Counted from the stretch's first letter, positions 12,424 to 23,754 are shown. The stretch: 64,000 bases of DNA from Adiantum capillus-veneris (GCA_014529385.2 CM043969.1:19142446-19206445), one strand, 5' to 3'. A program made the numbers and translations. The notes: generated by a model from the letters alone, not told the origin.

Positions 12424-12493
<70 letters not shown>
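12424..12493. repeat. (GA)n microsatellite
   Basis: About 70 bp of GA dinucleotides, 45 bp after the G run. Confidence 0.95.
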
Positions 12494-12495
<2 letters not shown>

Positions 12496-13448
12496 CACAA
12501 AAAGAGATTTGAGTTTTTCTTTGATTGAAAATAGGGCAGTTCGACGTAGAAGCGAATTGGCAACGCGCAGATGGCGAGAAATGAGGCAAACCGGGGGAGA
12601 GAGCTGGAGAGCTTCGGTCATTTCTTTCTGTCTCTCTCAAAATCTTCTGCTTCCTGTTCTGCTCGGGCAGCACTGTATGTCACCACGTCGATTTGAGCTT
12701 TGAGAGGGAGAGAGCTAGAGAGTTTGTGCACCCAAAATCTCATAAAGCGGGTCCGTGTAGGGTAAAGGGGCCAATAAGGGTACGGGTACCTGAATGTAAG
12801 GTCTCTGACCTCGATCGAAAACAGCACCCTTGTACCATGAACTGAATATAATGGAATAAGTTACTTTTTTTAGCAGTTTTCCAGATTCTGTCAGTGCCAT
12901 GATGTTTAGAATGTTCTAAAGCTCCAAAATGTGAATTAAAATAATTTTTGTAAACAAAATCCAAAAATAGTAAGTTTTTGGTCACTTGACCCGTCCAGTT
13001 TTGATCGTCTCGAAAAACTGCACCCGTATCCCAAATTTGAAAAAATGCATTTTCGAACCCCGGGGGCTGCTAAATATGGCAGGTACTCGGGCCAGTACGC
13101 CTTAGCTAGAGCTTTCTATAGAAATTTTCGGCATCAAAATCCGACTCGTATGACCCGTTTTAGCATAGAACCAATTTTCCTAAAAATTGCCCGGGGAGTT
13201 ACCGAGGGCCCGGGACTGTGTGGGAATAGGTTCCAGCCCACTCTAGATCAGCTTTAGCAGCTAGGGGGCGCCCTCTTGCTTTGTGGGAGTCCTAGGAGAG
13301 TTTCCACGCCAGTAACTAAGTCTTAGAGTCAGTTAAACTAGCCAACCTGACACTTGGTGAGTAGGCAACTAGACTTGCCAATGCAGTGAACTGAGTGCTC
13401 CTCCAGATGCTAATAGAAGGGCTGGTCGATTTTCAGCCTGTAGGAGCC

Positions 13449-13457
13449 TATTTAAAG
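13449..13457 (+). promoter_or_regulatory. TATA-like box of chromovirus LTR
   Basis: TATTTAAAG lies directly before the CA tract and is conserved in the 3' LTR at 54247-54255. If used, U3 is about 0.7 kb and R-U5 about 2.1 kb, which places the LTR-borne ORF downstream of the start site. Confidence 0.45.
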
Positions 13458-13502
13458 ACACACACACACACACACACACACACATGCTCACACACACACA
13501 AT

Positions 13503-13534
<32 letters not shown>
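13458..13534. repeat. (CA)n tract in 5' LTR
   Basis: CA dinucleotides with two short interruptions (ATGCTCA, ATG). The matching tract in the 3' LTR is at 54261-54304. Confidence 0.9.
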
Positions 13535-13537
<3 letters not shown>

Positions 13538-14367
13538 CACACACTCTGGGAAGGTGCTTCCGGAACACACACCTTTTGAAGAAGAAGCAAGGAGGGAGGT
13601 GCTGTCGAATTCTCGCCTCAAGAAGCTCGATTAGATCAGAGAATCTAGAGGATTATCAGCCCTTAATCACGGTAACCACGGTTTAATTAATGCTTTCTGC
13701 AAATCCTTTTCATTACCATCTAAATTTCTCGTCTATTATGCTTATTCCTAGTCGTAATTCTCTATAATCACTCTCTAAATTCTCCTTAACCATATTCTAT
13801 TATGTAATCATCATCCCATAGCTGAATTATCAGCCATTCATCACTCTTAATTAATGATTAGTGCACGATTATTAGAATTTTCTCTCTCTAGGTAGCATAG
13901 AAATTAATCGATAAGCTGGTAATTGTGTAGATTGATAAGAATCACTCTTTCTATCACGCATTGATATTGTAGCTGATTTAGATCCATCTTTTTTATGCAT
14001 TAAGATATAATTAAGGTAAGATTAATCTGTCATTAAGTCTCTAAGAGGTGATTTTTCTCACACGTATGCATGCGGTGATTCTGCACCCTCTAATTGCTAG
14101 GAAAGAGATTAATCGTGCTTAATTCATCTCTCTGGTAATTCCATTAGTGAAATCCTATTATTCTTAATCATGTAAGCCGAGTAATTATCTTTAGAGCCGG
14201 TTCCCATAGGATTATGTGTCATCCATAATGATTGCTATATGAAAAAATCTAAACCTCTCATGTAGCAGGGATTGTTTGATGTTGCTAACCTATCCTTTGG
14301 CTTGTTATGATGCCTACGGACATTAGCTCGTTTCCCCAAGTTAATTACTTAAAGTAGTAAGTTTAAA

Positions 14368-14508
14368 ATGGCCCCGGTTAAGAGGACTCGCTTTGGTGGA
14401 GCCCACGACCACGAGGCAGGAACGAGCAAGGTGAATGGAAAGGGAAAAGCTCCCATGGAGGAACAAATACCGGCCATCTCACGGGCCATCGACGAAGAAA
14501 TGGAAGAG
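14368..14508 (+). CDS. LTR-borne 47-codon first exon of a pre-gag protein
   Basis: ATG at 14368 opens M-A-P-V-K-R-T-R-F-G-G and runs to E-E-M-E-E, where GAG/GTAGAT is a plausible splice donor (GT at 14509). Without splicing the frame stops soon after. The first good acceptor after the primer site is TTGGTGTTGCAG/GAAG, ending at 16680. Donor and acceptor are both phase 0, so splicing would join this exon to the ORF at 16681-17094. The peptide is basic at its start and acidic at its end. The 3' LTR copy (55141-55281) is also fully open with the same donor. This is inferred, not proven by transcripts. Confidence 0.5.
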
Positions 14509-14803
14509 GTAGATCATAATTTCATTCAAGTTGTTTAATTTAACATTGCACACGTTTAGTTAGGAATGAAAATATCCCTAAACATATTGGAGAAATCCGA
14601 CAGAAACCTCGGCATTGAATTCATTGTACATTAAGTTCTAAAGTAGGAAGGAAATGATTGATGGGTATGCTGGTTGCAATTAGGAAAGAATGTCTGCTAG
14701 GGAAAATTCAGCTCGACATGCTCATTTTATTTCCAATGTTGAATCAGTCCTGACCCCCCTACTGATCACAGGGGTCAGAGTTCCTCGTTAAGGACTCTTG
14801 AAT

Positions 14804-14917
14804 CCACGACTTGCTTTCTATACGGTGGATACCCACGACTTGCTTTCTATGCGGTGGGAACCCACGTCTTGCTTTCTATGCGGTGGGAGTGTCCATGACG
14901 TGCTTTCTATGCGGTGG
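14804..14917. repeat. Four-unit minisatellite in 5' LTR
   Basis: Four units of about 25-33 bp share the core GACTTGCTTTCTATGCGGTGG. Most are flanked by CCAC and GTGG, which are complementary, so each unit could fold. The equivalent array in the 3' LTR is 55577-55690. Confidence 0.85.
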
Positions 14918-15591
14918 ACATACCTAGTTGTATGGGCAGCTAGGCGACAACGGGAGGAGTGAACTCTCGCTAGAGGGGGGATGTTGTACCTCCATAACAT
15001 TGGAACTTTTATGAATAAGTTTGAGTAGAATTTTTACTAGAATTCTGTCTTGGTACTGTTTGCAATACTGGTTGAAGGGCTGTATTAACGAACAATGTGA
15101 TTCGGAATTAAACAAGGAGTCTTTATGTTGAACAACCTGTGTGGTAGTAATTAGGTCACACAAAGAAGTGTGAGTGTGGGGGTGGAAAGTGGGGGCTTGC
15201 CTCACGTTGCCAATGCCTATGAGATGGGTGGTCCCGATTGGTGGGGAACTCTCTGTCTCCATTGTGCTTACTTCGATATTAGTAATACTCATTGCCCCTA
15301 GAGTGGTGAAATCTCGAGAGTACGTGCCTCTGAAACATGGGAAAAAAGGCACTCGAGGTTTAGTCTCCTCTTGGAAGGTGGGTCTTAGGATCGCTACATA
15401 GGTTAAATCAAGCTTCCCCTACGAGGTGGAGCTAGATCTCCTTGCTAGTAGGCTCGAACTCAATTCACTTTGTGATGAGAGATCGTCCGCTAGATGAACC
15501 CAGACCACTTTGTTTGCTTTCGCTATAGATCTAGTGGCCACCAGGTTTACCATCAGATCCGTTGTTGAGACGACGGGGTGGGGACTTCACA

Positions 15592-16425
15592 CTTCCCTTA
15601 GTAACAACCACATGATGCTTCAATATTGTCATGTTTAATGTATGGGGTTGTTAGTGTCTAAGCAATGACAAACTTTCCTTTAGCCCATTACCCTGAAAAT
15701 TATTCTTTAAAATATTTGGGAAATCCACAATCCACAACTCCCACAATGTGAAGAGATTGTATAACGCCTACAATCATCCCCAATGCTTAGTAAATTATGC
15801 AAGCATAAAAAGCACTGATGGATGGGACACATCAGATAAGTTTCCCAAAGACTATGTTTATTTTGATGACTTATTCAATTACAAAAATGCAATGGTTCAC
15901 AACAAAATGAAAGTACCTGTGACCTATCATTTACTCACATAGGGGTGGTACGACTCGCATGCCGAAAAGGAAATATTTTAGCCAAAGATTGTGAAGGATT
16001 ATTAGGATAACCCATCAAACATACTTCCAGAGTCGGACCACTATGATCCATTAGTCGAAGGATGTCACAATGGTTACTACAAAGTACATTACGTTAGAGC
16101 CATTAGGATCTATGAGCTCGAGGTATCAAATAGTAAAAAGCAGAAACCAGAGCCTGCTCTTGTTTGTGAAATCAAAAGACTTTGTCTTGAGGAGGAACAA
16201 AGGTCCAGGAACTCATAGTAAATAAGGGAAAACTTATTACGTATAAAGGTTAGGTTGGATCATCTATGTTATACTCGTCTTGATCCTCACCATCAATCTA
16301 GAGTTTTTCCATTCAAAAATTCAAGTTTCACAGGATTGGTGGATACAATAGAACAACCAAAATCAAAGACCTCCTCAAAACCAAGGGAAGTTTAGACCAG
16401 GAAACCCACCTTTTGTGCAAAATGG
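15592..16425 (+). other. Insertion with decayed gypsy gag sequence between duplicated LTR ends
   Basis: The sequence is absent from the 3' LTR copy. It is flanked by two copies of the last 140 bp of the LTR. A block of 64 open codons (15748-15942) and another further down are unrecognised. The right end reads G-K-F-R-P-G-N-P-P-F-V-Q-N-G in one frame, and its last 29 bp (16399-16427) are identical to 3283-3311 in the gypsy gag fragment. It is therefore at least partly a gag relic of that family. Confidence 0.55.
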
Positions 16426-16567
16426 GCTCGAACTCAATTCACTTTGTGATGAGAGATTGTCCGCTAGATGAACCCAGACCACTTTGTTTGCTTCCGCTAT
16501 AGACCTGCATGGGCCACCAGGTTTACCATCAGATCCGTTGTTGAGACGACGGGGTGGGAACCTCACA
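16426..16567 (+). repeat. Second copy of the chromovirus LTR terminus
   Basis: Matches 15452-15591 and 56222-56363 with a few differences, and ends CTCACA directly before the primer site. This copy marks the real junction of 5' LTR and internal region. Confidence 0.8.
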
Positions 16568-16569
16568 CC

Positions 16570-16587
16570 TGGTAATAGAGCCCAGGT
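16570..16587 (+). promoter_or_regulatory. Primer binding site, tRNA-iMet type
   Basis: TGGTAATAGAGCCCAGGT, two bases after the LTR end, resembles the usual plant initiator-Met primer site (TGGTATCAGAGCCAGGT) with small changes. Confidence 0.7.
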
Positions 16588-16680
16588 TAGGCTGGGAAAT
16601 AAAGTCGTATTGGTTGAACATTTAAAAGGAATTGAAAGTATATAGGTAGTTGATCCGAATTCCTTGCATTGGTGTTGCAG

Positions 16681-17094
16681 GAAGACCCCGTGCTCGAATA
16701 TCGAAAGTTCAAAGTGTTTGAGCTTATTTATGAGCAAGGTCGAAGATTCCCAGTTTACCAGTTCAGGCGAGATGTCATGGAGATACTGTTGAAGGCTTAT
16801 ACGCCACACTCCACTCGCATTGATAGAGGATGGGAACTTGATTGGACATTTCTAGGAGGGGTTTACTACATCAACGCTCGGAAGCTAGGATGCCTGGCTA
16901 CCGACTTGAAGAAGATACATTGGGGAGAAGAGTTGAGAGTAATAGAGATATTCTACTTGGTGCCTACACGATTGGACCAGACTGTTTCAGACAACTCCAA
17001 TCAAACCATCAACGACTGGCTCTTGGAGAAGGTCACCAACGTGATCCCAGCGAACCGAGTCAAAACCTTTGGATTACTGAAAGCGGAACTCTAG
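16681..17094 (+). CDS. Pre-gag ORF of chromovirus, probable exon 2, unknown function
   Basis: This 137-codon stretch ends at TAG and is open from a splice-acceptor-like TTGCAG. It reads E-D-P-V-L-E-Y-R-K-F, later F-P-V-Y-Q-F-R-R-D-V and G-W-E-L-D-W-T-F-L-G-G. It contains no gag, zinc-knuckle or protease motif and matches nothing I recognise. There is no good ATG near the start, which fits a second exon joined to the LTR-borne 47 codons. Gag follows after about 300 bp. It is intact here although the neighbouring gag-pol carries many stops. Confidence 0.5.
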   Translation, partial: EDPVLEYRKFKVFELIYEQGRRFPVYQFRRDVMEILLKAYTPHSTRIDRGWELDWTFLGGVYYINARKLGCLATDLKKIHWGEELRVIEIFYLVPTRLDQTVSDNSNQTINDWLLEKVTNVIPANRVKTFGLLKAEL

Positions 17095-17395
17095 CTTGAT
17101 ATCCTAGTTTATTATCCACTCAAGAATGAGTATAGGAACTATTACACGAATGAAGTAGTGCATCATGTGAATACCATCTCCTAAGCGTATTTTATACGCA
17201 ATCCATAAAGTCATGCAATAAGCTGATCATTAGTTATCCTAAACCTTGAGGGGTTTCAATTGTAATAAATTCTCATCAATAAAGTGCTTTTTGTCTTTGA
17301 ATCTCTGTCTCTTGATAAAGTAGAATCTTGAATTTTATTTAAAGTCTTGTGTCTATTTTGAAACCCAAGTAATGTATCAAGAATTCGTATAACCC

Positions 17396-20300
17396 ATGTA
17401 GGCACCGCCTGTTGCTCTGTACTCGGCAGCGCAAGAGAAGAAGCTCCTCCTTAAGCAAGCCCAACCTCCGATATTTAAGGGCGAGGGGGCAAATGTGGAG
17501 AGAGATGCAGAAGTATGGATGTAAGCCATGGACGACTACTTTGAAGCTGCGGGGACCCAACCCGTAAATCAGACCATGCTTGCGATGTTCCGCTTGACTG
17601 GCGATGCCAAGATATGGTGGAAGCAACATTGCAGGGACATGGATATTAAGGGATCTTCCCAGTCCTGGGAAGACATCAAAGCTGCAATAATGGGAAGTTA
17701 TTTACCGCCTGCCTATAGAACCTTGAGGATGAATGAATTCTTTTCACTTCGGTAGCCGAATTCATCTGTCGAAGAATACTATGCAAAGTTTGTCACTCTT
17801 CGGAGATATGCTCCTAAGATGACCTTGGAACAACAGGTGGCAAGGTTCTGTCAAGGACTAATCGATCCCCTGAATACTCGGCTAGAAGATCTCAGGCCGA
17901 CGATGCTACAGGATGCCTTGTTAAGGGCCAAACCTCTAGCTCTCGAAGTACAAAAGGCTAATGAGAATAGAAGGAATCATTGGGCAAAGAGGTCAAGGAC
18001 CACTGCTTGGGATAACAGACCATCCAACCAAGCGTATAACCAACGCCCTATTGTAGCTACCACCACAACCATGGAGTTCCCCGATGTTTGATGCTATGGT
18101 TGCGGCGAGCATGGACATTACAGATCCAATTGCCCCAGGAACATTCAGGCAACCAACGCCAATGCCATACCCTTGAATACCCGTGGGCGTGGCCAAGCTA
18201 ATGGAAGAGGAGGACGAGGAAGGATGAACAGAGGGCGAGGGCGTGGAGCTACCGCCAGAGTGAATGCCGCAGTAGTACAACCAACTGTGGGTGATGAAGC
18301 AGTGGAGAGAGCAACCCTACATGCTGCAATTGACAATCCCAATGGTTGTTAGCAATACGCAGTCATTCATATGCCAGGATCTCTCAGAGGTGAACAAGTT
18401 AACTTTCTTATAGATTGTGGTAGTGCTCTTTCATTTCTTTCACCCCGATGAATGAGGAAGCTAAAGCTAGATAAGTATCCAACAAGCAAGCTAGTTGTAG
18501 AGTTAGCAAACGGCAAGGAGGTAGTATCTCAACACTCTGCAGGCAAAATTGACTTTGATTTAGGGGGACACCCAACTTCTGCCCAATTTCTAACCCTACC
18601 CTTAGGATTCTTTGATGGGATACTAGGGATGGACTGGCTAAAGCAAAATAGGGCCCACATACATTGTGCACAAGGGAACTTTACTTTTACAGATAACTTG
18701 GGTAATGAAGCCTTAATCCAGGGGGAAAATGGGAGACCTAAGGCTACTCTAGTTAAGGCCAACAGACTTTTGAAGGGACTAAGGAAGGGTCAGCAAATAT
18801 ATGCAGTTAAACTCAACAAGGTGGACCAATCAGATACCTCACTTCGACCAAACTGGTTGAGGGAATATGACGATGTGTTCCCAGAAGACGTTACGAATCT
18901 TCTGCCACACAGAGAGGTAGATCATGAGATTGAGACTATTCCTGGATGTAAACCTATCTCAAAAAGACCTTATAAAATGTCACTTCCAGAGGCCATCAAA
19001 CTCAAAGAACAGCTTAGGCAACTCATTGAGCAAGGATTCATTCGACCCAGTACTTCTCCTTGAGGTGCTCCTGTTCTTTTTCAGAAAACGAACGATGGGA
19101 CCTTAAGGCTATGCATAGACTACCGGGGACTGAACCAGGTAACTGTCAAGAACAAGTATCCAATTCCAAGGATTGATGAACTCTTGGACAGGCTCCACGG
19201 CGCCAAAATATTTACAAAGATTTATCTAAGGTCAGGATATTACCAAATCAGGATCAAGGAATCAGATATTCCAAAGACAGCTTTCAATACTAGGTATGGC
19301 CACTATGAGTTCACAGTAATGTCTTTTGGTCTAACAAACGCTCCTGCAAGCTTCAATCGACTTATGCAGGATATTTTCAGACCTTACTTGGATGATTTTG
19401 TCTTGGTTTTCTTTGATGACATTCTGATCTACTCTAAGAATGAGGCAGATCACGAAGAACACGTTCGCAAAGTACTTGATCTTCTCCGAAAACACCAACT
19501 TTACGCTAAAGAGAGCAAGTGCACTTTTTGCTCACCTAAAGTCCACTATCTCGGATTTGTCATATCAGCTGAGGGGATTTCAGTGGACCCAGACAAGGTC
19601 AAGGACATTGTTTATTGGCCTCAACCATCCACCGTCAGCGAAGTAAGAGGATTTCTTGGAATAACGCGATGGTACAGGGTTTTTGTCAAGGACTATGCAC
19701 GTATTGCTGCACCTTTGACGGAACTCCTGAAGAAAGGAATGAGGATTGAATGGAAGACCGAGCACGAGTCTAGTTTTGCTAATCTAAAAGAGTTCTTGGT
19801 CTCGGCTCCTATTTTAAAGCTTCCAGATTTCAGCAAGGAATTTGAAGTAGCGACCGACGGTAGCAAATTTGCTCTAGGCGGAGTTCTTACTCAAGAAGGA
19901 AGACCAGTGGCGTATACTTTGCATTAGGTGAGAGATCATGAGAAGAATTATCCTACTCATGATTTGGAACTTTTAGCAGTTATTCATGCGTTGAAGTTAT
20001 GGAGACATTATCTTCTTGGGCGCAAGTTTCAACTCGTTACAGACCACAAGAGCTTAAAATGGATTTTTACTCAACCTATTCTCAATATGGGACAACGACG
20101 ATGGATAAAGCTGTTACAGGAATATGACCTTGACATAAAGTATAGACCGGGAAAGGAAAATACACTTGCAGATGGTCTTAGCCGAAAATCCTTTCTCGGA
20201 GCTATCTCTATTCCAAATAACCCTATCTGGGATACAATCAAAGAAGCATATTTGGTAGATCCAGAGTACCAACGTATAGTATCTCTAGTCCAGCAGAATA

Positions 20301-21655
20301 AGATTCCTAAAGCTAAAGATTATTCTCTTATGGGAGGATGTCTTTACTACGGATATAGACTCTGTGTACCCAGAGACCCAGCTCTAAAGAAGACTATTCT
20401 GTATGAAGCACATGATAGCCCTACATCCGGACATCCAGGCTATGCTAAGACTCTTCATGCTGTCAGAAGGAGCTATTTTTGGTCTGGGATGAAAGGAGAC
20501 ATACTTCGCTATGTGAGGCAATGTCTTTCTTGTCAGCGGATAAAGGCCGAAAGAATCAAGTTACCACGGCAACTTGAACCTCTTGACATACCCCAAATGA
20601 AATGGGAATGCATCAGTATGGATTTTGTTACAGGATTACCTTCTACAGGAGGTTATGACTCTGTTTTCGTGGTTGTTGATATGCTCACAAAAGTGGCTCA
20701 TCTAATACCCGTAAAGACAACCTTTACTGCTTCAGATGTTAGTCGGGTGTTCATCAAGGAGATTTTTAGGTTACATGGTCTACCCAAGCGTATCCTCAGC
20801 GATAGAGATGCCAAGTTTACATAAAAATTTTGGACTTCTCTTTTCCAATATATTGGGTCACAATTAGCCTTTAGTACAACGTATCATCCACAGACAGATG
20901 GGCAAACTGAGAGAGTTAATCAAGTCATCGAGGACATTCTCAGATCCTATTGTTCGCAAGAGCCAAAGAAGTGGTTACAATATGTACCTTTGGTGGAGTA
21001 TGATTACAACTCTTCCGAACACAGAAGCATTGGAATGTCACCTTTCAAAGCTCTTTATGGATAGGACTGTTTAGCACCACTAAACTTCTCAGATCCAACC
21101 ATCAGGGTAGAAGCCTCTAGAAAGATGTTAGAGGATATGGAAGCACAGACTAGATCTATTCGCCAGGACATTCAGGCCGCTCAGGATAGACAAAAGCACT
21201 ATGCAGATAAGAACCGTTCGGAAAGAACTTTCAAAGAAGGAGATAAGGTTTTTCTGCGAGTTCGACCAAAGAAAAGCAACTTATCTCTAGGCAGATATAA
21301 GAAGCTAAGCCCAAGGTATTGTGGACCATTCGAAATCGTTAAGGTTGTGAGTGACCAAGCCTACAAGCTAAAGTTACCTGCAAACTTGAAGGTTCATGAT
21401 GTATTCCACGTCAGCTTACTCAAACCCTATATTCGTAACCCTGATCAATTCTTGGACTCAGATCAGATAGTCATGCCAGCACAAGGAGTTCTCGAGCTCC
21501 AACCTGACTACGTACTGGAAACAAAGGAAAGGAAGTTATGCAACAGAACTATCACGGAGCATCTGGTAAAGTGGAAGGATTACCCTGAAGAAGATGCAAC
21601 TTGGGAGGACGAACCAACGCTCATAAAGGATTACCCAAGCACATTCTTGAGATGA
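17396..21655 (+). pseudogene. Chromovirus gag-pol polyprotein with C-terminal chromodomain
   Basis: One reading frame runs from an ATG at 17396 to TGA at 21655. In order it encodes: gag (M-D-D-Y-F-E-A-A ... A-M-F-R-L-T-G-D-A-K-I-W-W); zinc knuckle C-Y-G-C-G-E-H-G-H-Y-R-S-N-C at about 18092; protease (L-I-D-C-G-S, then G-I-L-G-M-D-W-L); RT with F-F-D-D-I-L-I-Y-S at about 19410; RNase H (T-D-G-S-K, T-H-D-L-E-L); integrase HHCC (H-P-G-Y ... C-L-S-C), D-F-V-T-G, S-D-R-D and T-D-G-Q-T-E-R; and a chromodomain (V-K-W-K-D-Y-P-E-E-D-A-T-W-E). About ten in-frame stops occur (for example 17399, 17753, 18089, 18449, 19061, 19925, 20822, 21062) without any frameshift. Several sit where a conserved Q or W is expected. 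The protease has D-C-G instead of D-S-G. Confidence 0.9.
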
Positions 21656-21666
21656 GGACATCTCAA
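21647..21666 (+). promoter_or_regulatory. Stem-loop before chromovirus polypurine tract
   Basis: TTGAGAT / GAGGAC / ATCTCAA: a perfect 7-bp stem and 6-nt loop that overlaps the pol stop codon. The related loop occurs before two other polypurine tracts in the window. Confidence 0.7.
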
Positions 21667-21677
21667 TTTTTCACGTT

Positions 21678-21700
21678 GGGGAGGTTGTAAGGTCTCTGAC
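21678..21700 (+). repeat. Chromovirus polypurine tract and first 15 bp of 3' LTR
   Basis: GGGGAGG is followed by TGTAAGGTCTCTGAC (21686-21700), identical to the 5' LTR start. The LTR then breaks and continues at 53602. Confidence 0.85.
21696..21700. repeat. Target-site duplication CTGAC, left copy
   Basis: CTGAC precedes the inserted LTR at 21701, and the same five bases follow the inserted LTR at 53602-53606. The uninterrupted 5' LTR has CTGAC once at the matching place (12805-12809). Confidence 0.85.
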
Positions 21701-22147
21701 TCTGCGCTCCTTGCCGCACTGTCGAAGCAAGGGACTTGCCTAACACTGTGTGCGAGCCACAGACGGCTCCAAGCACACAACTAGCTTAACTAGTAAGCTC
21801 AAAGAAAGCGATGGTGTGTCACTCACCGCTCTACGCTTGCTTCGTGGAGGATTCCTCGCCGCGAAGAAGAAGGAGCTGCCGCTTCGCCGCGCTCAACCGC
21901 TTCGCCACCGCCGTACCGTCGTCGCAATGCTCGATCGCACACACACACACACACTCTCTCTCTCTCTCTCACACATACACACACACACACACACAAGGAG
22001 GTGAAGAAGAAGAAGATGGAGATGGAGATGGAGCAAGAGCACTCTTCTATTGCACAAATGAGAGAATGAATGAATTTTAGGTTTAGTTGGCTTTTATATG
22101 AGCTTACCCCATTCACACTTGGGCGCCCATGCTTAGCCAACTAATCC
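21701..22147 (-). repeat. Truncated 3' LTR of the inserted minus-strand element
   Basis: Near-identical to 53,021-53,450. The outer end reads TCTGCGCTCC where the other copy has TGTGCGCTCC, so the terminal dinucleotide is mutated. The match ends at ACTAATCCC, after which copia sequence begins; about 150 bp of U3 are missing. Confidence 0.85.
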
Positions 22148-23754
22148 CATAGCAAAAAGGAATAGATTATGAAGAGACTTTTTCTCCCATTGTCGTATGA
22201 CTACTGTGCATTTTCTATGTGCATTGGCAGCTCATTTTGGTTGGGATGTACATCAATCATACATTGTTAATGCTTGCTTGAATGGTGACATATTTGAGGA
22301 AGTTATGTAACGCAGCCTCGCGGTTTTGTCATAAAAGGACAAGAGGACAAAGTGTGCAAATGCAAATGTAACAAGGCTTTGTTTGGGTTGAAGCCAATCT
22401 CCTCGTGCTTGGTATGAGAAAGCTGACACTCATTTGGTCAAACAAGGATTTCGTAACAGTCCAACAGAAGCACATTGTATGTAAGCATGAGGGTGATGTA
22501 CTTTCATTGTGGTTCTTTATGTTGATGATTTGCTGATCACTGGACAAATGAGAGATATATTGCTGAATTTAAGGCTGATTTGAATGCTACTTTCAAGATG
22601 ATAGATTGGGGATGTTGCATCATTACTTGGGTTACAGTTTAAGCAGTGTGATGGGGGTATTGCCTTTGTGTCAGAAAAGTTAATTAGAGACATTGTTATG
22701 GAAGTTTGGACTTGAGGATTGCAAACATTATTGCCACTCCATGGAAACAGGTTTGAAGTTGTGTCTACATGATGTTGGTGATCCTGCTGATGTCACTCTT
22801 TACCAAACTGTTGTTGGGTGCCTCATTTATGTATGCAACCGAGGCCGGATATTCAGTTTGCAGTCTCACAAGTCAGCAGATTTATGCATAGCCCGGGTCT
22901 AAGCATTGGCAGGCTGTCAGGGAATTTTCCGCTACCTTGTGGCACTTTACATCTGGCTTGTTTTATCCAAAGAGGGATCATTTTCCGCCAGACTTACATG
23001 CTTTTTCGGACTCAGATTGGGCTGGGTTGTTTTGACACGCGAGTGTCCACAAGTGGTTTTAGTTCATGCTTGGCAGTTCATGTATATCATGGTTGAGCAA
23101 GAAGGCAACCTACTGTGGCACTTGAGTGTGAGGCTGAGTAAAGGCAGTCTTCACAGCTACGGTTGAGTGTGTATGGCTCAGACGCCTTTGGCTGATTAGG
23201 GTTTTGGACAGGACACTGCCAAACACTATCTACACTGACAGTCAGAGCGCATTGCAGTTACGAGGAACCCATTTTTTCATTGCTCGCACAAAGCACATTG
23301 AGGTGCATTACCACTATGTCAGGGAGAGCATCTAAGCAGGAGAGATCAGCTGGGCTTTATGTGGCCAACACAAGACAACCTTGTAGATCTTTTCACAAAG
23401 GCATTGTCTCGTGAGAAGATTGAAGTTTCCACAAAGCTTTGGGCTTACTCCCCTTTGTGGACTGTTAATTGTTCCTCAGGCATGGCAGTTCCACTTTACT
23501 CATGCGCTAAGCTCTCGTTCAACCGCATCACTCCAGGGGGGATTGTTACCTTATCATGTGGTAGTGATGTGTGAGATAACACATACAATTGGACCGTCGG
23601 GGCATTTTCTCTCTTTAGGAGGTTTATTCCCCGTGCATAGTATTACGCCCATCACTCTAGCGGCTATCAATCTTTCCATTGCACACTAAGTAACACTCTC
23701 TATGGTGTTGACTTGAGCTTCCTTCGTCTTCTCCAAGTTGTGTGTGTTTCTCTG
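22148..23754 (+). mobile_element. 5'-truncated Ty1/copia element (RT, RNase H, start of 3' LTR)
   Basis: The sequence starts within the RT at G-I-D-Y-E-E-T-F-S, then A-L-A-A-H-F-G-W-D-V-H and N-A-C-L-N-G-D. The catalytic box L-Y-V-D-D-L-L-I-T-G is at about 22,510. It is followed by R-P-D-I-Q-F-A-V-S-Q-V-S-R-F and the RNase H end T-K-H-I-E-V-H-Y-H and Q-D-N-L-V-D-L-F-T-K-A-L. Many stops and frameshifts show that it is dead. A polypurine tract CAGGGGGGAT precedes TGTTACC at 23544, the likely 3' LTR start. This LTR is cut after about 211 bp by the next element. Confidence 0.8.

Larger units (their letters stand above)
10201..12794. other. Gene-free flank with microsatellites
   Basis: No supported gene. 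The stretch contains a TG tract, a G run and a GA tract (listed separately). A phrase CTAGAGGTTCTCAGTGTGGG is repeated near 10,990 and 11,230. A degenerate motif 'GGGGTATTTTGGGAATTT' recurs several times over 11,755-11,900. Open frames at 12,344-12,703 are only translations of the GA tract. Confidence 0.6.
12795..15591 (+). repeat. Chromovirus 5' LTR (main part)
   Basis: The segment aligns by eye over its full length with 53,602-56,363. It starts TGTAAGGTCTCTGAC and ends ...GGGGACTTCACA. Inside are a TATA-like box, a CA tract, a 47-codon ORF with a splice donor, and a four-unit minisatellite, all present in the 3' copy too. The last 140 bp (15452-15591) are repeated at 16426-16567, the copy that actually touches the primer site. 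At about 2.8 kb it is long for a plant chromovirus LTR. Confidence 0.85.

Noticed and set aside
12344-12703. Open frames rich in RE, SL or PP on both strands
   Set aside because: They are translations of the GA and G tracts.
21750-22140. Open frames shared at 21.75-22.14 kb and 53.07-53.44 kb
   Set aside because: Explained as the two LTR copies of the minus element. They are dominated by CA/CT tracts and have no conserved start or domain.
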